The translations under genes and the position numbers were made by a program. A stretch of DNA of 40,859 nt from contig NZ_MSJP01000072.1 of NCBI RefSeq assembly GCF_014596525.1, positions 1 through 40,859 of the forward strand, in the 5' to 3' direction. Under the pieces are notes generated by a model. That model searched no databases and had not been told where the DNA came from. It saw only the letters and a list, made by a program, of their open reading frames with translations. Within the stretch, counting starts at the first letter, position 1, and every line of letters begins with the position of its first letter. This document shows, piece after piece, positions 16,239 to 25,174 of this stretch. Source of the DNA: Streptomyces sp. CBMA291 (GTDB lineage: Bacteria > Actinomycetota > Actinomycetes > Streptomycetales > Streptomycetaceae).

Positions 16239-17185
16239 GCGCGACCGTGGAGGCACAGCCCCAGCAGTCCGCACCGGTACAGGCCGCCTACAGCTACTGC
16301 GAGGCGGTCACCGGCCAGCAGGCGCGCAACTTCGCCTACGGCATCCGGCTGCTGCCGACCGAGAAGCGCCAGGCGATGTCCGCCCTCTATGCCTTCTCCC
16401 GGCGCGTCGACGACATCGGTGACGGCCCCCTGCCGCCCGAGGTCAAGCGGGAACGCCTGGAGGCCACCCGCGCCCTCCTCGACCGCGTCCGCGCCGACAA
16501 GGTCGACGAGGACGACACCGACCCCGTGGCCGTCGCCCTCGCCGACTCGGCCCGCCGCTTCCCGATCCCGCTCGGCGGTCTCGACGAACTCATCGACGGC
16601 GTCCTCATGGACGTGCGCGGCGCGACCTACGAGACCTGGGACGACCTCAAGGTCTACTGCCGCTGCGTCGCCGGAGCCATCGGCCGGCTCTCCCTCGGCG
16701 TCTTCGGCACCGCGCCCGGCGCCCAGGGAGCCGACCGCGCACCCGAGTACGCCGACACCCTCGGCCTCGCGCTCCAACTCACCAACATCCTCAGGGACGT
16801 ACGCGAGGACGCGGGCAACGGGCGCACCTACCTGCCCGCCGACGACCTCGCCAAGTTCGGCTGCGGCGACGGCTTCGCCGACGACACCCCGCCCATCGGC
16901 GCCGACTTCGCCGGACTCGTCCACTTCGAAGTGCGGCGCGCCCGTGCCCTGTTCGCCGAGGGCTACCGGCTGCTGCCCATGCTCGACCGGCGCAGCGGCG
17001 CCTGCGTCGCCGCCATGGCGGGCATCTACCGCAGGCTCCTCGACCGGATCGAGCGCGACCCCGAGGCGGTGCTGCGCGGCCGCGTCTCGCTGCCGGGCCG
17101 CGAGAAGGCGTACGTCGCGGTGCGCGGCCTCTCCGGCCTCGACACCCGGCACATCGCCCGGCGCACCGTCAGGAGGCGGGCCTGA
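16235..17185 (+). CDS. hpnD: HpnD, presqualene diphosphate synthase
   Basis: Paralogue of HpnC, 316 residues, that condenses two farnesyl diphosphates to presqualene diphosphate. Motifs seen are ALYAFSRRVDDIGDG near residue 50 and LTNILRDVREDAGNGRTYLP near residue 185, both complete. The start is GTG 16235, overlapping the hpnC stop. The C-terminal RRTVRRRA tail is basic. The stop and the ATG of the following small ORF share a base (TGATG). Confidence 0.94.
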   Translation: MSATVEAQPQQSAPVQAAYSYCEAVTGQQARNFAYGIRLLPTEKRQAMSALYAFSRRVDDIGDGPLPPEVKRERLEATRALLDRVRADKVDEDDTDPVAVALADSARRFPIPLGGLDELIDGVLMDVRGATYETWDDLKVYCRCVAGAIGRLSLGVFGTAPGAQGADRAPEYADTLGLALQLTNILRDVREDAGNGRTYLPADDLAKFGCGDGFADDTPPIGADFAGLVHFEVRRARALFAEGYRLLPMLDRRSGACVAAMAGIYRRLLDRIERDPEAVLRGRVSLPGREKAYVAVRGLSGLDTRHIARRTVRRRA

Positions 17186-17301
17186 TGAGCCCGTACGCTT
17201 CGCTCCACCGGGCAACCCCGCCCGCCTCCCCGGCGTCCCCGTACCCGGCGGACCGGACCGCGCCCCGCCCGCCCGAGACCACCCGAACGGAGACCGCGTG
17301 A
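17185..17301 (+). CDS. Small Pro-rich ORF (38 aa) coupling hpnD to hpnE
   Basis: ATG 17185 shares one base with the hpnD stop (TGATG) and has AGGAGG at about 8 bp. The frame runs 38 codons (MSPYASLHRATPPASPASPY... TRTETA) and its TGA (17299-17301) overlaps the hpnE GTG (17298) as GTGA. It fills the only gap in the otherwise overlapping hpnC-hpnE block exactly. Composition is Pro/Ala/Thr-rich with no membrane or metal motif. It may be a real small protein, possibly of the DUF6380 kind I vaguely associate with Streptomyces hopanoid loci, or just a ribosome-relay frame. Confidence 0.5.
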   Translation: MSPYASLHRATPPASPASPYPADRTAPRPPETTRTETA

Positions 17302-18698
17302 CCCACGACGCGACCGAGCGGAACGACCGGCAGCCCCGGGCCGTCGTCATCGGCGGCGGCATCGCCGGTGTCACCACCGCGCTCCGGCTCGCCGAGGCGG
17401 GACTCGGCGTCACCCTCGTCGAAGGGCGGCCCCGGCTCGGCGGCCTCGTCTTCTCCTTCCGGCGCGGCGACCTCACCGTCGACAACGGCCAGCACGTCTA
17501 CCTGCGTTGCTGCACCGCCTACCGGTGGTTCCTCGACCGGCTCGACAGCGCCCGGCTCGCCCCGCTCCAGGACCGGCTCGACGTGCCCGTCCTCGACGTC
17601 GCACACCCCCGGGGCCCCCGCCTCGGCCGGATCAGCCGCGACAACCTGCCGGTGCCGCTGCACCTCGCGCGCAGCCTCGCCGGCTACCCGCACCTCTCCC
17701 TCGCCGAGCGCGCCTCGGTGGGCCGGGCCGCACTCGCCCTGAAGAAGCTCGACCCCGCCGATCCGGCCCTCGACGGCATCGACTTCGGCACCTGGCTCGG
17801 GCGGTACGGGCAGTCCTCGCGGGCCATCGAGGCGCTGTGGGACCTGGTCGGCATCCCCACCCTCAACGCCCCCGCGCCACAGGCCTCGATGGGGCTCGCC
17901 GCGATGGTCTTCAAGACCGGTCTGCTCTCCGAGCCCGGCGCCGCCGACATCGGCTGGGCCCACGTCCCCCTCGGCGACGTCCACGACACCCGGGCCGCCA
18001 AGGAGCTGGACGCGCTCGGCGTCCGCACCGCGCTGCGCACCAAGGCCGAGCGGATCTCCCGTACCGACGACGGGCGTTGGGCCGTCGAGGTGCCCGGCGA
18101 GACCATCGAGGCGGACACCGTCGTCCTCGCCGTACCCCAGCGGGAGACCCACGGGCTGCTGCCCGAAGGCGCCCTCGACGACCCCGACCGGCTTCTCGAC
18201 ATCGACACCGCCCCCATCCTCAACCTGCACGTGGTCTACGACCGCAAGGTGCTGAAGCGGCCCTTCTTCACCGCCCTCGGCTCTCCCGTGCAATGGGTCT
18301 TCGACCGCACCGAGTCCTCCGGTCTCACCGGCGGCGGCCAGTACCTCGCCGTCTCCCAGTCGGCCGCCGGGGACGAGATCGACGAGCCCGTCGCCGCCCT
18401 GCGCGCGAAGTACCTCCCCGAGATGGAGCGGCTGCTGCCCGCCGCCCGGGGCGCGGGTGTCCGCGACTTCTTCGTCACCAGGGAGCGGACGGCCACGTTC
18501 GCCCCGACCCCGGGCGTCGGCCGGCTCCGCCCCGGCGCCCGTACCCGGGCCCCGGGGCTGTACCTGGCCGGGGCCTGGACCGCCACCGGCTGGCCCGCGA
18601 CCATGGAGGGTGCGGTGCGCAGCGGTCTCAGCGCCGCGGGCGCCGCTCTCTCCGCCCTCGGCCGCCGCCATGACCATCCGCTACAGGAGGCGGCATGA
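17298..18698 (+). CDS. hpnE: HpnE, hydroxysqualene dehydroxylase (FAD amine-oxidase family)
   Basis: FAD-dependent protein of 466 residues that reduces hydroxysqualene to squalene. The Rossmann dinucleotide motif is VIGGGIAGVTTALRLAEAGL near residue 18, followed by the amine-oxidase segment RPRLGGLVFSFRRGDLTVDN. The C-terminal FAD-contact region is GLYLAGAWTATGWPATMEGA. The start is GTG 17298 with GGAG at 7 bp; the reading frame is open far upstream through hpnD, but that is a shadow. It overlaps the next gene by 4 bp (ATGA). Confidence 0.93.
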   Translation: MTHDATERNDRQPRAVVIGGGIAGVTTALRLAEAGLGVTLVEGRPRLGGLVFSFRRGDLTVDNGQHVYLRCCTAYRWFLDRLDSARLAPLQDRLDVPVLDVAHPRGPRLGRISRDNLPVPLHLARSLAGYPHLSLAERASVGRAALALKKLDPADPALDGIDFGTWLGRYGQSSRAIEALWDLVGIPTLNAPAPQASMGLAAMVFKTGLLSEPGAADIGWAHVPLGDVHDTRAAKELDALGVRTALRTKAERISRTDDGRWAVEVPGETIEADTVVLAVPQRETHGLLPEGALDDPDRLLDIDTAPILNLHVVYDRKVLKRPFFTALGSPVQWVFDRTESSGLTGGGQYLAVSQSAAGDEIDEPVAALRAKYLPEMERLLPAARGAGVRDFFVTRERTATFAPTPGVGRLRPGARTRAPGLYLAGAWTATGWPATMEGAVRSGLSAAGAALSALGRRHDHPLQEAA

Positions 18699-19795
18699 GT
18701 GTGAGTACCGGAACAAGAGGAGAGACCGTGCCGACTGTGCCGCCGGAGAATCCGGCCGTCGACACCGCGGACGTGACCGCACTGCTGGAGCGGGGACGGA
18801 CCCTGTCCACCCCCGTACTGCGGGCGGCCGTCGACCGCCTCGCGCCGCCCATGGACACCGTGGCCGCCTACCACTTCGGCTGGATCGACGCCCAGGGCAA
18901 CCCCGCCGACGGCGACGGCGGCAAGGCCGTCCGCCCCGCGCTCGCCCTGCTGTCGGCCGAGGCCGCGGGCGCCGCGCCCGAGGTCGGCGTCCCCGGCGCC
19001 GTCGCCGTGGAACTCGTCCACAACTTCTCGCTGCTCCACGACGACCTGATGGACGGCGACGAGCAGCGGCGCCACCGCGACACCGTATGGAAGGTGCACG
19101 GGCCCGCGCAGGCCATCCTCGTCGGCGACGCGCTCTTCGCGCTCGCCAACGAACTGCTCCTGGAGATCGGCACCGTCGAGGCGGGCCGGGCCACCCGGCG
19201 CCTCACCACCGCCACCCGCAAGCTCATCGACGGGCAGGCCCAGGACATCTCGTACGAGCACCGCGAGCGGGTCACCGTCGAGGAGTGCCTGGAGATGGAG
19301 GGCAACAAGACGGGCGCCCTGCTCGCCTGCGCCGTCTCCATCGGCGCCGTCCTCGGCGGCGCCGACGACCGCACCGCCGACAAGCTGGAGGAGTACGGCT
19401 ACCACCTCGGCCTCGCCTTCCAGGCCGTCGACGACCTCCTCGGCATCTGGGGCGACCCCGAGGCCACCGGCAAGCAGACCTGGAGCGACCTGCGCCAGCG
19501 CAAGAAGTCCCTGCCGGTCGTCGCCGCCCTCGCGGCCGGCGGCCCGGCCTCCGAGCGGCTCGGGGAACTCCTCGCCGCGGACGCCAAGTCCAGCGACTTC
19601 GACAGCTTCTCCGAGGAGGAGTTCGCCGCCCGCGCCGCCCTCATCGAGGAGGCCGGAGGACGCGAGTGGACCTCCCAGGAGGCCCGCCGCCAGCACGCCG
19701 TCGCGATCGAGGCCCTGAACGAGGTGGACATGCCCGCCCGGGTGCGGGCACAGCTCGTCGCGCTCGCCGACTTCGTCGTCGTACGGAAGAGATGA
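18695..19795 (+). CDS. Polyprenyl diphosphate synthase, probably farnesyl diphosphate synthase
   Basis: Class I trans-prenyltransferase of 366 residues. The first Asp-rich motif is LLHDDLMDGD near residue 112 and the second is FQAVDDLLGIWGD near residue 247; GGKAVRPALALLSAE is the conserved IPP-binding start. Operon position between hpnE and shc makes C15 farnesyl diphosphate the likely product for HpnD. ATG 18695 has AGGAGG at 4 bp and overlaps hpnE. GTG 18728 also has a good site (AGAGGAGAGACC) and would give a protein 11 residues shorter. Confidence 0.9.
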   Translation: MSVSTGTRGETVPTVPPENPAVDTADVTALLERGRTLSTPVLRAAVDRLAPPMDTVAAYHFGWIDAQGNPADGDGGKAVRPALALLSAEAAGAAPEVGVPGAVAVELVHNFSLLHDDLMDGDEQRRHRDTVWKVHGPAQAILVGDALFALANELLLEIGTVEAGRATRRLTTATRKLIDGQAQDISYEHRERVTVEECLEMEGNKTGALLACAVSIGAVLGGADDRTADKLEEYGYHLGLAFQAVDDLLGIWGDPEATGKQTWSDLRQRKKSLPVVAALAAGGPASERLGELLAADAKSSDFDSFSEEEFAARAALIEEAGGREWTSQEARRQHAVAIEALNEVDMPARVRAQLVALADFVVVRKR

Positions 19796-19822
19796 TCACC
19801 ATCACCCTGATATGAGTGCGCG

Positions 19823-19858
19823 GTCGCCGGCCGGCGCCCCCTGGCGCCGGCCGACGGC
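19823..19858 (+). other. Strong stem-loop between the prenyl synthase gene and shc
   Basis: GGCCGGCGCC (19829-19838) pairs perfectly with GGCGCCGGCC (19843-19852) across CCCT. The stem extends outward with one mismatch to 19823-19858. No T run follows. It may be an attenuator, a processing or stability element, or a partial terminator. Confidence 0.7.
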
Positions 19859-19903
19859 AGACCCGTGAAAGCAGAAGAATTCGACTGCCGCAAAGGGGAA
19901 GCC

Positions 19904-21892
19904 ATGACAGCGACGACCGACGGAAGCGCCGGGGCCGTGAGCCCCCGGGCGGCCTCGGCCAGCACCGCCACGCACCGCACCGACGCCTCCGCGTCCGGGC
20001 CCGAGGCCACCGCCGTCCGGGCCCTGGAACGGGGCGTCACGCATCTGCTCGACCGTCAGGACCCGGCGGGCTGGTGGAAGGGCGACCTGGAGACCAACGT
20101 CACCATGGACGCCGAAGACCTGCTCCTCCGCCGGTTCCTGGGCATCCTCGACCCGGACACCACCCGCGCCGCCGCCCTCCACGTCCGCCGCCTCCAGCGC
20201 GAGGACGGAGCCTGGGCCACCTTCCACGGCGGGCCAGGCGAACTCTCCGCCACCGTCGAGGCCTACGTGGCCCTGCGACTCGCCGGAGACCCGCCCGAGG
20301 CCCCCCACATGGCCCGCGCGTCCGGCTGGGTCCGCGCCCGCGGCGGCATCGCGGCCACCAGGGTCTTCACCCGGATCTGGCTCGCCCTCTTCGGCTGGTG
20401 GCGCTGGGAGGACCTGCCCGAACTCCCCCCGGAACTGCTCTTCCTGCCCAAGTGGTTCCCGCTCAACATCTACGACTTCGGCTGCTGGGCCCGGCAGACC
20501 ATCGTGCCGCTCACCATCGTCTCCGCCAAGCGCCCGGTCCGCCCCGCGCCCTTCCCGCTCGACGAGCTGCACACCGACCCCGCCCGCCCGAACCCGCCCC
20601 GCCCGCCCGCCCCCGCCACCGGCTGGGACGGGCTCTTCCAACAGCTCGACAAGGCGCTGCACGCCTACCGCCGGGTGGCCCCCCGCCTCCTGCGCCGCAC
20701 GGCCATGAACCGCGCCGCCCGCTGGATCGTCGAGCGCCAGGAGAACGACGGCTGCTGGGGCGGGATCCAGCCCCCCGCCGTCTACTCGATCATCGCCCTC
20801 CACCTCCTCGGCTACGACCTGGGGCATCCCGTCATGCGGGCCGGACTCGCCTCCCTCGACCGGTTCGCCGTCCCGGGCGAGGACGGCTCACGGATGATCG
20901 AGGCCTGTCAGTCGCCCGTCTGGGACACCTGCCTGGCCGTCATCGCCCTCGCCGACGCGGGGCTCGCCCCCGACCACCCGGCCCTGGTGAAGGCCGTCGA
21001 CTGGATGCTGGAGGAGGAGATCACCCGCACCGGCGACTGGGCCGTCCGCAGGCCCGGACTCGCCCCGGGCGGCTGGGCGTTCGAGTTCCACAACGACACC
21101 TATCCCGACATCGACGACACCGCGGAGGTGCTGCTCGCGCTGCGCCGGGTCGACCACCCCGACCCCGACCGCGTCTCGGCGTCCATCGCCCGAGGCGTCC
21201 GCTGGACCCTCGGCATGCAGTCCCGCAACGGCGCCTGGGCGGCCTTCGACGCCGACAACACCAGCGCCTTCCCGAACAAGCTGCCGTTCTGCGACTTCGG
21301 CGAGGTCATCGACCCGCCCTCCGCCGACGTCACCGCCCATGTGGTGGAGATGCTCGCCCACGAGGGCAAGGCCGACGACCCGCGCGCCCGCCGGGGCGTC
21401 GAATGGCTGCTCGCCGAACAGGAGCCCAACGGTTCCTGGTTCGGCCGCTGGGGCGTCAACTACGTCTACGGCACCGGCTCGGTCCTCCCCGCGCTCACCG
21501 CCGCCGGACTGCCCGTCACCCACCCGGCGATCCGCCGGGCCGTCGGCTGGCTCGGCACCGTCCAGAACGAGGACGGCGGCTGGGGCGAGGACCTGCGCTC
21601 GTACCGCGAGACGGCATGGGCGGGGCGCGGCGCCTCCACCGCCTCCCAGACCGCCTGGGCGCTGATCGCCCTCCTCGCCGCCGGGGAGCGGGAGTCCGAG
21701 GCCGTCCGGCGGGGCGTCGCCTGGCTCGCCGCCACCCAGCGGGAGGACGGCTCCTGGGACGAGCCGTACTTCACCGGCACCGGCTTCCCCTGGGACTTCT
21801 CCATCAACTACCACCTCTACCGGCAGGTCTTCCCGGTCACGGCACTCGGCCGGTACGTGCACGGGGAGCCCTCGCCCGGCGGGAAGCACTGA
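19904..21892 (+). CDS. shc: Squalene-hopene cyclase
   Basis: Membrane-associated class II triterpene cyclase of about 662 residues that folds squalene to hopene and hopanol. The catalytic DxDD motif appears as PDIDDTAEV near residue 405. Repeated QW motifs are visible along the chain: QDPAGWW, QREDGAW, QENDGCW, QSRNGAW, QEPNGSW, QNEDGGW and QREDGSW. The ATG at 19904 follows AAAGGGGAAG closely; a GTG at 19865 is in frame but poorly served. The N-terminal 35 residues are low-complexity Ala/Ser/Thr. Its stop shares a base with the next start (TGATG). Confidence 0.97.
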   Translation: MTATTDGSAGAVSPRAASASTATHRTDASASGPEATAVRALERGVTHLLDRQDPAGWWKGDLETNVTMDAEDLLLRRFLGILDPDTTRAAALHVRRLQREDGAWATFHGGPGELSATVEAYVALRLAGDPPEAPHMARASGWVRARGGIAATRVFTRIWLALFGWWRWEDLPELPPELLFLPKWFPLNIYDFGCWARQTIVPLTIVSAKRPVRPAPFPLDELHTDPARPNPPRPPAPATGWDGLFQQLDKALHAYRRVAPRLLRRTAMNRAARWIVERQENDGCWGGIQPPAVYSIIALHLLGYDLGHPVMRAGLASLDRFAVPGEDGSRMIEACQSPVWDTCLAVIALADAGLAPDHPALVKAVDWMLEEEITRTGDWAVRRPGLAPGGWAFEFHNDTYPDIDDTAEVLLALRRVDHPDPDRVSASIARGVRWTLGMQSRNGAWAAFDADNTSAFPNKLPFCDFGEVIDPPSADVTAHVVEMLAHEGKADDPRARRGVEWLLAEQEPNGSWFGRWGVNYVYGTGSVLPALTAAGLPVTHPAIRRAVGWLGTVQNEDGGWGEDLRSYRETAWAGRGASTASQTAWALIALLAAGERESEAVRRGVAWLAATQREDGSWDEPYFTGTGFPWDFSINYHLYRQVFPVTALGRYVHGEPSPGGKH

Positions 21893-22731
21893 TGCGGCGC
21901 GAGCCGGGGCCGGACTCCGGGCCCGACCCTGGTGCTGGTGCTGGTGCTGGTGCTGGTGCTGGTGCTGGTGCCGGTGCCGGTGCCGGTGCCGGTCCGGATC
22001 CGGGTCTCGGTCCCGATCCGGGTCTCGGTCCCGGACCCGGGCAGGAACCCGGAGCCGTTCTCGGATCCGGGGCCCGTCCCGGTGCCCCGTCCCCGCTGCT
22101 GATCGCCTGCGCCCTCGGCATCGAGCAGCTCGCCCTGCGCAGCGGCGACCGGGGCGGCGCCCCCGGCCCGGTCACCGTGCTCCGCACCGGCATGGGCCCC
22201 GACCGCGCCCGTACGGCCGTGTCCCGGGCTCTGCGTACGGAAGGCGGCGGGGAGGCCGCCGTCATCGCCGCGGGCTTCTGCGCCGGGCTCGCCCCCGGGA
22301 TGCACCCGGGGGACCTGGTGGTCGCCGACGAGACCCGGGGCCCGGACGGAACCACCCTCTGCACCGATCCGGACCTCCTGGTGAAAGCCCTGGTCAGGGC
22401 GGTTCCGGGGCGGGCCGTCCACCTCGGGCCGCTGACCGGCTCCGACCATGTGGTGCGCGGACCCGAGCGGGCCGCGCTGCGGGCCGGAGGCGCGATCGCC
22501 GTCGACATGGAGTCCGCCGCGACCCTCGGGACCGCCCGCGCGATCGAGGGGCCCCGGGGCGGGGCCGGAGTCCGCCCGGTTGCGGCCGTCCGGGTGGTCG
22601 TGGACGCTCCGGAACATGAACTGGTCAGGATCGGCACCGTGCGCGGGGGAATATCGGCCTTCCGCGTCCTGCGTGCCGTCCTTCCCGCATTCTTCGAATG
22701 GCACCGTTCTTCACTGCTCCCCAGGAGGTGA
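21892..22731 (+). CDS. hpnG: HpnG, adenosylhopane nucleosidase/phosphorylase
   Basis: Nucleoside-phosphorylase-superfamily protein, 279 residues, that removes adenine from adenosylhopane to give ribosylhopane or its phosphate. The catalytic part starts near residue 65 (LLIACALGIEQLAL), with TGMGPDRARTAVS and the purine/ribose site AIAVDMESAATLG, the D-M-E-S motif of the family. The first 60 residues are an unusual Gly-Ala and Gly-Pro repeat encoded by a hexanucleotide microsatellite and an 18-bp repeat. The normal family start lies near the catalytic part, so this tail is probably an expansion without catalytic role. Confidence 0.88.
   Translation: MRREPGPDSGPDPGAGAGAGAGAGAGAGAGAGAGPDPGLGPDPGLGPGPGQEPGAVLGSGARPGAPSPLLIACALGIEQLALRSGDRGGAPGPVTVLRTGMGPDRARTAVSRALRTEGGGEAAVIAAGFCAGLAPGMHPGDLVVADETRGPDGTTLCTDPDLLVKALVRAVPGRAVHLGPLTGSDHVVRGPERAALRAGGAIAVDMESAATLGTARAIEGPRGGAGVRPVAAVRVVVDAPEHELVRIGTVRGGISAFRVLRAVLPAFFEWHRSSLLPRR
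21931..21990 (+). repeat. In-frame hexanucleotide microsatellite in hpnG
   Basis: Six GGTGCT units followed by four GGTGCC units encode ten Gly-Ala pairs. Immediately after it, an 18-bp motif (GGTCCGGATCCGGGTCTC and variants) repeats about three times to 22041. Both unit lengths are multiples of three, so slippage would lengthen or shorten the protein without frameshift. Confidence 0.95.
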
Positions 22732-22738
22732 ACGAGTT

Positions 22739-23761
22739 ATGGCCATGCCGCTCCGCCAGTCCGTCCGCGTCGGGACCTACCTCTTCGAACAGAAGCTCCG
22801 CAAGCGGGACAAGTTCCCCCTCATCGTCGAGCTGGAGCCGCTGTTCGCCTGCAACCTCAAATGCGAGGGCTGCGGCAAGATCCAGCACCCGGCGGGTGTC
22901 CTCAAGCAGCGCATGCCGGTCGCCCAGGCCGTCGGTGCGGTCCTGGAGTCCGGCGCCCCCATGGTCTCCATCGCGGGCGGCGAACCCCTGATGCACCCTC
23001 AGATCGACGAGATCGTGCGCCAGTTGGTGGCCCGCAGGAAGTACGTCTTCCTCTGCACCAACGCGATGCTGCTCCGCAAGAAGCTGGAGAAGTTCACCCC
23101 CTCGCCGTACTTCGCCTTCGCCGTGCACATCGACGGTCTGCGCGAGCGGCACGACGAGTCCGTCGCCAAGGAAGGCGTGTTCGACGAGGCGGTGGCGGCC
23201 ATCAAGGAGGCCAAGCGGCGCGGCTTCCGGGTCACCACCAATTCCACCTTCTTCAACACCGACACCCCGCAGACGATCATCGAGGTCCTCAATTACCTCA
23301 ATGACGACCTCCAGGTCGACGAAATGATGATCTCGCCCGCCTATGCGTACGAGAAGGCACCCGACCAGGAGCACTTCCTCGGCGTCGAGCAGACCAGGGA
23401 ACTCTTCAGGAAGGCCTTCGCCGGAGGGAACAGGCGCCGCTGGCGGCTCAACCACTCGCCGCTCTTCCTGGACTTCCTCGAAGGAAAAGCGGACTTCCCG
23501 TGCACCGCCTGGGCCATTCCCAACTATTCGCTCTTCGGCTGGCAGCGCCCCTGCTACCTCATGAGCGACGGCTACGTCCCCACGTACCGCGAACTCGTCG
23601 AGGAGACCGACTGGGACGCCTACGGCCGGGGCAAGGACCCGCGCTGCGCCAACTGCATGGCGCACTGCGGCTACGAGCCCACCGCCGTCCTCGCCACCAT
23701 GGGCTCCCTCAAGGAATCCCTGCGCGCGGTCCGGGAGACCGTCTCGGGGAACAACGGGTGA
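22739..23761 (+). CDS. hpnH: HpnH, radical SAM adenosylhopane synthase
   Basis: Radical SAM enzyme of 340 residues that attaches 5'-deoxyadenosine to hopene, the first step of extended hopanoids. The cluster motif is C38-N-L-K-C42-E-G-C45, followed by MVSIAGGEPLMHP (SAM-binding GGE) and a conserved Cys-rich C-terminus (RCANCMAHCGYEP) that fits the HpnH family. The ATG at 22739 has the best ribosome-binding site in the cluster, AGGAGGTGA at about 8 bp. It is followed after only 7 bp by hpnO. Confidence 0.96.
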   Translation: MAMPLRQSVRVGTYLFEQKLRKRDKFPLIVELEPLFACNLKCEGCGKIQHPAGVLKQRMPVAQAVGAVLESGAPMVSIAGGEPLMHPQIDEIVRQLVARRKYVFLCTNAMLLRKKLEKFTPSPYFAFAVHIDGLRERHDESVAKEGVFDEAVAAIKEAKRRGFRVTTNSTFFNTDTPQTIIEVLNYLNDDLQVDEMMISPAYAYEKAPDQEHFLGVEQTRELFRKAFAGGNRRRWRLNHSPLFLDFLEGKADFPCTAWAIPNYSLFGWQRPCYLMSDGYVPTYRELVEETDWDAYGRGKDPRCANCMAHCGYEPTAVLATMGSLKESLRAVRETVSGNNG

Positions 23762-23768
23762 GTGCCTC

Positions 23769-25154
23769 GTGAAAGACGAGTTCGACCTGCGGACCCTGCT
23801 CGCCGAGCGCGGCGGCGAGCGCTACGAACTCCACGCCCGCCACCTCAACCACCAGCTGCCGCGCATGCTCCACACCATCGGCTTCGACAAGGTCTACGAA
23901 CGGGCCGAGGGCGCCCACTTCTGGGACGCCGACGGGGTCGACCACCTCGACATGCTCGCCGGGTTCGGCGTGATGGGCCTGGGACGGCACCACCCCGTCG
24001 TCCGCAAGGCCCTCCACGACGTCCTCGACGCCGGACTCGCCGACCTCACCCGCTTCGACTGCCCGCCGCTGCCGGGACTGCTCGCCGAACGGCTCCTCGC
24101 CCACAGCCCCCACCTCGACCGGGTCTTCTTCGGCAACAGCGGCACGGAGGCGGTCGAGACCGCCCTCAAATTCGCCCGGTACGCCACCGGGCGCCCCAGG
24201 ATCGTCTACTGCTCCCACGCCTTCCACGGGCTCACCACCGGCTCGCTCTCCGTCAACGGCGAGCAGGGCTTCCGGGACGGCTTCGCCCCGCTCCTGCCCG
24301 ACACGGCGATCGGGCTCGGCGACCTCGACGCCCTGGAACGGGAACTGCGCGAGGGCGACGTGGCCGCCTTCGTCGTCGAGCCCATCCAGGGCAAGGGCGT
24401 CCACGCCACCCCGCCGGGCTTCCTGCGGGCGGCCCAGGAGCTGCTGCACCGGCACGGCGCCCTGCTCGTCGCCGACGAGGTGCAGACCGGCCTCGGCAGG
24501 ACCGGCGACTTCTACGCCTATCAGCACGAGGAGGGCGTGGAACCGGATCTGGTCTGTGTCGCCAAGGCGCTCTCCGGCGGCTACGTGCCGATCGGCGCCA
24601 CCCTCGGCAAGGACTGGATCTTCAAGAAGGTCTACTCCTCGATGGACCGCGTCCTGGTCCACTCCGCGAGCTTCGGATCGAACGCCCAGGCCATGGCCGC
24701 CGGGCTCGCCGTCCTCTCGGTCATGGAGAACGAGGGCACGGTCGCCCACGCGCGCCGGATCGGCGGCCTGCTCGCCGGACGGCTCAGGGAGCTGGTGCCC
24801 CGCTACGAGCTGCTGCACGAGATCCGCGGGCGCGGTCTGATGATCGGGATCGAGTTCGGGCGGCCGTCCTCGCTGGGACTGCGCGGTCGCTGGACGATGC
24901 TCCAGGCGGCCCGCAAGGGCCTCTTCGCCCAGATGGTCGTCGTCCCGCTGCTCCAGCGGCACCACATCCTCACCCAGGTCTCCGGGGACCAGCTCGAAGT
25001 GATCAAGCTGATCCCGCCGCTGGTCGTCGACGAGGCGGACGTCGACCGGTTCGTCACCGCCTTCACCGCGGTCATGGACGACGCCCACGGTGGCGGCGGA
25101 CTGCTGTGGGACTTCGGAAAGACGCTGGTCAAGCAGGCGGTCGCACAGCGCTGA
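23769..25154 (+). CDS. hpnO: HpnO, class III aminotransferase (aminobacteriohopanetriol)
   Basis: PLP-dependent class III aminotransferase of 461 residues that aminates the ribosyl-derived side chain to give aminobacteriohopanetriol. Seen are FFGNSGTEAVETALKFAR (phosphate-binding loop), the stacking HAFHGLTTGSL, VADEVQTGLGRTG (cofactor aspartate) and the Schiff-base lysine in CVAKALSGGYVPIGA. The GTG start at 23769 lies 7 bp after hpnH, so co-translation is likely. In S. coelicolor, as I recall, ispG and dxs genes separate hpnH from hpnO; here they are missing. Confidence 0.93.
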   Translation: MKDEFDLRTLLAERGGERYELHARHLNHQLPRMLHTIGFDKVYERAEGAHFWDADGVDHLDMLAGFGVMGLGRHHPVVRKALHDVLDAGLADLTRFDCPPLPGLLAERLLAHSPHLDRVFFGNSGTEAVETALKFARYATGRPRIVYCSHAFHGLTTGSLSVNGEQGFRDGFAPLLPDTAIGLGDLDALERELREGDVAAFVVEPIQGKGVHATPPGFLRAAQELLHRHGALLVADEVQTGLGRTGDFYAYQHEEGVEPDLVCVAKALSGGYVPIGATLGKDWIFKKVYSSMDRVLVHSASFGSNAQAMAAGLAVLSVMENEGTVAHARRIGGLLAGRLRELVPRYELLHEIRGRGLMIGIEFGRPSSLGLRGRWTMLQAARKGLFAQMVVVPLLQRHHILTQVSGDQLEVIKLIPPLVVDEADVDRFVTAFTAVMDDAHGGGGLLWDFGKTLVKQAVAQR

Positions 25155-25174
25155 GCGGCCCGAGCCGTGCGTTT

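Noticed and set aside
21931..22041. CRISPR-like array
   Set aside because: The units are contiguous 6- and 18-bp repeats without spacers, inside a reading frame.
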